Positions 58,801 through 64,000 of a stretch of 64,000 nucleotides of DNA are shown here, piece after piece. Within the stretch, counting starts at the first letter, position 1; every line of letters begins with the position of its first letter. A model generated the notes under the pieces. The model saw nothing but the letters and a program-made list of their open reading frames with translations, did no database searches and was not told the origin of the DNA. The DNA comes from Hofstenia miamia. Its lineage: Eukaryota; Xenacoelomorpha; Acoela. The stretch is from NCBI GenBank assembly GCA_004352715.1, contig SCFE01000004.1:1174124-1238123 (forward strand), written 5' to 3'. Both the position numbers and the translations under genes were made by a program.

Positions 58801-59538
58801 TTACATAACTTACCTAAATAAATATACTCAGGTAATTCATTTTAATAGAATTTGTTGAATATTTTATAACAAGTACGTGCACGCATTATAAAGGCATGGA
58901 CTTAGTTTAAATCTAATTTCGAAGACTTAATGTACATTTAATATTAACAAATTTAATCAACTAAATATACAATTGAAACTTAAGAAACTTGATAAAAATA
59001 AAGAAACTTTTTAACTCTTATATTTTTCTAATATTGGATGCGACACTCAAATCAAATTGGAAAGATGCAATAAATTTGTGTAGATTTCGGTTTTTTCATA
59101 AATTATTAAAAATTATTAAGAAATAATTAACATACCACGTTTCCGTTTACGAGATGAAGTAGCATCACGGCGTTCTGTGCAAAAGTCATCACTAGAAAAG
59201 TGCAAACTGCACACTCTTGAATTATTTGTTGGTGTAAAATCAGTCCGGGGGATTGACTGGATCCATTTCAATAATAATTCTTTATTGCGAAATGGGAATG
59301 AATGTAATGTTATATTTTGAGCATCACATTCTTTCTTGGTAGATTTATACCCACTTTTGCATCCTGGCGCAACGCAGCTGTTTACCATTGTGCGTTTCAA
59401 CTAACACTGTGCACACGTGAGAATGAAATGGTGAGTGATCACTCACTCTCGTTTACTCTAACAACCCCTAATTGGCTACGAAGATTATCTCGCTTGCAAT
59501 TAGTTCCTGTCCAGATGTTGTTATTCTCGGAGTCCGCG
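55866..59538 (-). mobile_element. P-element-like DNA transposon inside RUVBL1 intron (antisense)
   Basis: A 3673-bp element with perfect 37-bp inverted ends (55866-55902 and 59502-59538; CGCGGACTCCGAGAATAACA and 17 more bases). It lies entirely in the 5083-bp RUVBL1 intron (55583-60665), on the opposite strand. The flanks are an imperfect 8-bp match (GTACAGTC/GTTTAGTC, 6 of 8) overlapping the end by one base, compatible with the 8-bp target duplication of P elements. It carries one five-exon transposase gene with no visible break. A deleted relative is at 62786-63543. Confidence 0.9.
56128..59388 (-). CDS. P-element/THAP9-like transposase, five exons, apparently intact
   Basis: Exons 59388-59136, 58813-58558, 58465-58218, 58173-57829 and 57788-56128 have GT/AG borders and compatible phases, giving 920 codons and a stop (P element 751 aa, human THAP9 903 aa). 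Exon 1 is a THAP zinc finger: C5, C10, C60, H63 with the FPF and W landmarks. AIPHIF at 96-101 is the AVPTIF box. Then come the P-type regions RRYSTSLISFAYNLF and LPSVRYIRR. The RNase H-like catalytic residues appear as D369 (GDAIHT), D450 (IFDNHVVN) and the paired D690/E693 (QSDCIESRF), the same D-x2-E spacing as in the P element. FDSVHNLKN (489) and FVAGYICKKL with CDACK follow. Start chosen at 59388 because the THAP fold begins there. Activity is not proven. Confidence 0.88.
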
Positions 59539-60665
59539 GTTTAGTCCTTTAAGCAGCAATTTTAACCTAATATGTGTTTTAATAACAATGTTAATTCAGT
59601 ACTCATGTCATGTCCCGCTTTTGAATTTTAGAATTTTCACTTCCGTGGTAAGTTCTGGATTGAAATTCTCCTTCAAAGTTCTCCTTTAATAGAATATTGA
59701 TCTACGTTATAATGGAATATTAATGTATTTTGTTTCTGAAACCTAACTTTGATGATTTTGAAGAATATAATTCCTAGTAGAACTGAAATCGGTGTACATA
59801 TTTTTTTCGTAAATTCATTTCCGTATTTCTATGAAGACCTTGCTACTTCTTGCTGAACTCTAGGTCCCTAGTTTCTAGTCTGACCAGTACTGAATGGCAT
59901 CTTCGAGGGTTATTATGTTTGTGAAATACTATAAACCTAACCTATGTAACCTCAAATATGCTCAAGCTGAGCTGATTGGTAATTTCTTGAAATTCATAAT
60001 ACGGCCTTTTGCATAATAGTTCGGACTAATTAAATAATGCCAATTTTAAGGTACCATGTAACCCATATTTGTTTAAAATTTCGGTGAATTGTGGATTCAT
60101 GCACAAAATATACATCTATATAATCTACTTTCAACTGCTTCGACGTCAAACGCGGGCAAACTCTGGAAAAGCTTCTTAAATTTGCTTGTGAATGGCCCGT
60201 TGGTTTTTAAGGGCGCCCTGGTTTTCCTAATGACCCAATTTGGCCAGTTATTTTATAATGTGAAATAATTGAAGATGCTGTTCGCTTTGATATTTGAAGA
60301 AATTCTTAATTTTTTTCTGTCAAATTTTTTCCAGGAACTTTGAAACTATAATTTTTCGTATTTCAAAGGAAATAGTTTTATTACTCATTTTGCGGTGAAT
60401 AATGATATAAGTGCTCAGCAATTGTGAGAAATGTTAAGCTTAGACCTAAATGCTAACAGGTACATTCTGAAATTAAGCATTCACACTCTCAAAGCACCAG
60501 TGGCAACGAAGAGACAACGCTAATGATAAAAACATTAGTCCAAACTATTATGCACAAAGCGCATATGTAGATTTGCTATTTGTGTGAGTTTTTATTTGTT
60601 CAGTAATGACTAATTTTACATTAATTGGTTTTATCTTTTGACGTAATCTGTTTTTAATCTTTAAG

Positions 60666-60932
60666 GAGGAAATGGCTCATATTCTTCGGCTGCGAGCAGA
60701 AGTAGAAGGTCTAAGCGTGACCGAAGAAGCAATAATGTACTTAGCAGACGTTGGCAGTAAATGCAGTTTGCGTTACGCTGTACAGCTGCTTACCCCATCA
60801 CAACTCCTTGGTAAAATTAACGTTAAATCCACTGTTGACATAGAAGACGTTCAGGAAATATCAGAAATGTTCTACGATGCCAAAAGAAGTGCTCAAATTT
60901 TATCACAGAATCGTGATAAATTTTTGATTTAG
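60666..60932 (+). CDS. RUVBL1: RUVBL1 (pontin), last coding exon
   Basis: Eighty-eight codons and TAG (60930-60932), after acceptor CTTTAAG at 60665. Corresponds to human residues 369-456, so the C-terminus has the standard length. It begins EEMAHILRLRAEVEGLSVTEEA, contains the sensor 2 segment SLRYAVQLLTP and ends EISEMFYDAKRSAQILSQ followed by NRDKFLI. No AATAAA lies within 200 bases of the stop; the nearest clear one is near 61292, so a variant poly(A) signal is likely. Confidence 0.95.
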   Translation, partial: EEMAHILRLRAEVEGLSVTEEAIMYLADVGSKCSLRYAVQLLTPSQLLGKINVKSTVDIEDVQEISEMFYDAKRSAQILSQNRDKFLI

Positions 60933-60959
60933 ATTTTTAATTAATTACATATTTGTTCT

Positions 60960-62450
60960 ATAAATGTTGTTTGCACTCTTTTGATTGCCCTGACATGCAT
61001 AAATAATTTACCTTTAGTACAAATATTTTAATATATAGCCATAGTTGGGAAACACTGATTACAAGGTCTCTTCTTTCTTATGGCTATTTATTAGTAGAAA
61101 TTTTTCATAACAATTATGGTATTACAAATACTAATCTTTCATTTTAATTATTGCTAGATCGGAAAGAATATAGGGTGGCGCTTTTCATACGTTTGAAGAA
61201 ATATGTTGGAGTCAGTCTGACATTACGATGGCATCTAATTTCGGGGCAGCATTCCGACGGATGTCTCCAATGTACTATGATTTGTTAATCGCCTGAAATA
61301 AAACACAATTGGTTAAACCAAATAGCTTCAAGACGCAAATGATTGCGTTTATGCTATCAATGATACGATAGAAAGTTATCTTACCCATAGTGCTAAACAC
61401 TAATCGATTTTAAACATATGCGCAGAAATCCCCATTTTCCAGTCAATCTTATTGCATTCTTACAATAGGGACTAAACAACTAATATGAGATGGCAATGAG
61501 TGTTTGAGAAATTTATCATTTTTTCGAGCCATTACAAACTAGTATTAAGATTAAACCCGGTTATAAGCAATGAAAGAAATTGTATCCAGGGTATGCCGCA
61601 GTTATGACCAGTTGTGGCTAATCTGTGGCCCAGAACTTAAATCTTTTCAGGAGCCTTCAGACTTTACAATATTTAAACTAAACACCATATTTGATTATCT
61701 AAAAACTTGAACTCACGTTTAGAATTTGAAATACAAATAGTTGAAAATAATGGTTAATAAATTCAATAGGGCCTATACAACATCAAGTTATCTTAAATGA
61801 GAAACTATCAACAATTAAAATATTAGGCACCAAAATTTATTTTTGAATAAACACTTTGAACTTGTTATTGGTGGAGAAAATATTCAATTTAACAATATTT
61901 TAAACAACTTCAGAACTAAAACTCCTTGTCGCCGTCAGTCAAAAATTGTATGCGCTGCCGCTGCAAATAATCAAATGGCGCAGAATTGCGGTTTTGAATG
62001 ACATTTTATCTATGCGCATAAATCTCTCGTTTATAGATAAAAAATTTTTAACCATATGGTATATTTTAATACAGCCATTCAAATATATTTCGACTTACAA
62101 AGTCATCGACCGTATTATAATCCAATATCGGAGAATGCATACAATGAATCTAATAAATCAAATTCAGCAGATAAAAATTATGTATAGCATAACATCAAGA
62201 GAACCTATACAATCTAAATATGAATGAAACAAAGAAAACGCAATAAGAAAAAAAAGAAACATCCTTAAATGAAATTATAGGAATTGGATTTGATGGAGAA
62301 TATTTTTCAATCAACAATTTAGAAGATGTTCAGCAATCCAATTCGCACACAACTCTCACACAGCAGCTTTCGTTGCTATCATTAAATACTAACATTTGTA
62401 GCATGTCTGCATGCTTCTGATTTGTGTAAACGTTCAGGACTTCATACTGT
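60960..62450. other. downstream of RUVBL1, nothing recognised
   Basis: The RUVBL1 3' UTR and intergenic AT-rich DNA. The + frame at 61946-62227 and the - frame at 62330-62512 have no recognisable domain. A stem-loop, CCAGGTGTGAAGG...CCTTCACCTGG, lies at 62459-62498. Confidence 0.45.
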
Positions 62451-62698
62451 GAATGGTTCCAGGTGTGAAGGTGCAGGGCTACCGCCTCCTTCACCTGGAA
62501 TAATGCCTGCATTTACCTCACTTTCTGATATTGAAATTTTTTCTATTCCTACCAATTAACTGTCATAATCTCTCCGCTAAAGCTGTGAGTCACTCTTTTA
62601 GTAAGGTTAAGCTGGAACCAAGTTTCATTAATCATTGGGTGGAGATTTTTATGTTGCCTGCTTGTGTTCTCCGGTCTCCTCCTCTTGGCAGTAGTAAT

Positions 62699-62784
62699 GG
62701 CCGCGAGAAGGAGGTTACACTTTTTTCTGATTGGTCAAGAGGCCGCGAGAAGGAGGTTACACTTTTTTGTGATTGGTCGAGAGG
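62699..62784. repeat. 42-bp tandem repeat with CCAAT-type core, two units
   Basis: Unit GGCCGCGAGAAGGAGGTTAC followed by ACTTTTTTCTGATTGGTCAA and GA, repeated once with three changes and cut by the N at 62785. Each unit holds GATTGGTC, the inverse of a CCAAT box. It could be promoter DNA or a coincidence. Confidence 0.75.
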
Positions 62785-62785
62785 N

Positions 62786-63543
62786 AAATGTGCCAAACTG
62801 AGTTGTTCACTTAAGAATGATAAGCGGATGCCAATTTGGTTCCCATCACATGTCTTCACTGCAGAATCAATGAGTTCGCATGCCACACGTAGTGTTTCAT
62901 CTAAATATACATTAAAATTTATAAATGAGCAACACTTTACTTACCTAAATTCAATTGTTCAACGTCCATGTTTCCTAATCGAGCAGCAATGTTCAAAATC
63001 TCATTCAGCATTGTGACTTAATTTATAACAAGTACGCGCACGCATTATAAAGGCATGAACTTAGTTTAAATCTAATTTCGAAAACTTAATATACATTTAA
63101 TATTAACAACTTTAATCAACTGAATATACACTTGAAACTTAAGAAATTGATAAAAATAAAGAAACTTTTTAACTCTTATATTTTTTTAATATTGGATGTG
63201 ACACTCAAATCAAATTGGAAAGATGCAATAAATTTGTGTAGATTTCGATTTTTTCATAAATTATTAAAAAATATTAAGAAATAATTAAAATACCACGTTT
63301 CCGTTTACGAGATAAAGTAGCATCACGGCGTTCTGTGCAAAAGTCATCACTAGAAAAGTGCAAACTGCATACTCTTGAATTATTTGTTGGTGTAAAATTA
63401 GTCCGGGGGATTGACTGGATCAATTTCAATAATAATTCTTTATTGCGAAATGGGAATGAATGTAATGTTATATTTTGAACATCACATTCTTTCCTGGTAG
63501 ATTTATACCGACTTTTGCATCCTGGCGCAACGCAGCTGTTTAC
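62786..63543 (-). pseudogene. internally deleted P-element-like copy with THAP exon
   Basis: 62786-63018 matches 58067-58295 (exon 4 start and part of exon 3). It then jumps, by a deletion of about 570 bp that removes exon 2 and most of exon 3, to sequence matching 58866-59386 up to 63543. The THAP exon keeps C5, C10, C60, H63 and most of the domain (W42 of the intact copy is L here). The copy ends inside the start codon, where it abuts LINE endonuclease sequence, so ATG is lost. The left boundary is the N at 62785. Confidence 0.85.
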
Positions 63544-64000
63544 CAATTAATATTCCAATCAAAAATTCGAATTTTAAAAAGCAGTTGTTAAATGTTGCTT
63601 ACTGTCCTAACAATAAATTTACTAATCAGTTCATTGAGCAATTAGAAGATGAATTATCTTTAGATTTAATCCTACTTGGAGACTGGAACCTAAATTATTT
63701 TAACTCTAATGAACAGTCCAAGATTGACCTACTCTTAAATACATTCAATTTAAAATTGACTAATGAAACATTGCCGACTAGAATTACTTCATCGAGCACC
63801 ACACTAATTGATTACATTGTGCTTTTTGAATCAAATAATGCATGTTACAATTTTTATTCATCCGAATGGCCTTTTTCTGACCACTGCATTACATCTGTTG
63901 AGTTTTCTAAACGTAATTCTTCTACTAAGAATTTTACTAAGTGGATAAAAACCTGTGAAAAGACTACCAATAACATAAATAATTTTAAATCGGCACTCTC
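63543..64000 (+). CDS. LINE endonuclease domain (APE type), partial, open to the window edge
   Basis: An uninterrupted frame of 152 codons from the junction with the P-like copy to the end of the window. The motifs are LLGDWNLNYF (GDWN at 63678-63689, the catalytic GDxN block), TLPTRITSSSTTLIDYI and WPFSDHCITSVEF (SDH block), in the right order and spacing for the C-terminal half of an APE endonuclease in a non-LTR retrotransposon ORF2. The N-terminal half (catalytic Asn and Glu) is missing at the junction. It is less decayed than the other LINEs here, so it may be a younger copy continuing into the next window. Confidence 0.8.

Overview
The window is animal (metazoan) nuclear DNA from an invertebrate-type genome. 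It is very AT-rich, genes are split by GT-AG introns, long (TA)n and (ATT)n runs are common, and most recognisable sequence is decayed transposon. I cannot name the species. TTAGGG-type repeats, a P/THAP transposon, Mutator-like, hAT and Tc1/mariner elements and CR1/L2-like LINEs together fit several invertebrate groups.

Two host genes are secure, both on the + strand. (1) A complete very-long-chain fatty acid elongase (ELOVL family) in three exons (11899-12159, 19233-19581, 20377-20690): 307 aa with the HxxHH box and a KXKXX ER-retrieval tail. Its 7 kb first intron is filled with LINE debris and a small hAT element. (2) The last two coding exons of RUVBL1/pontin (55322-55582, 60666-60932), matching human residues 282-456 without a length change. 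The upstream exons with Walker A are not seen in this window.

Region by region. 1-580: a possible terminal exon of an unknown gene. 578-2793: a Mutator-like element with ~280 bp inverted ends and a perfect 9-bp target duplication. 2.8-11.8 kb: mostly featureless AT-rich DNA with one hAT-like MITE and one LINE fragment. 11.9-20.7 kb: the elongase gene. 20.9-28.9 kb: several TIR elements, a 1 kb gap and telomere-like repeats. 29.1-31.6 kb: one LINE fragment present twice, without and with a hAT insertion, so both alleles appear to be laid end to end. 31.8-32.7 kb: a mariner relic. 33.9-41.2 kb: one LINE inserted into the reverse transcriptase of another, followed by the fragment of a third. 43.9-54.4 kb: mariner, LINE, hAT, an undescribed TIR family, a Mutator-like transposase and a Tc1-like element. 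55.3-60.9 kb: RUVBL1, with a complete P-element-like transposon on the opposite strand of its intron. 62.8-64 kb: a deleted P-like copy abutting a LINE endonuclease domain.

The best candidates for something new are: the P-like transposon, whose five exons give an uninterrupted 920-codon THAP transposase inside RUVBL1; a TIR family whose ends are packed with an ACAAANCACCA motif; other TIR elements whose ends are filled with their own short motif; a LINE with a 2A-like DIEFNPGP site; and the empty/filled hAT site. Five single-N junctions are each next to a repeated sequence, so several apparent duplications here are probably assembly or haplotype artefacts.
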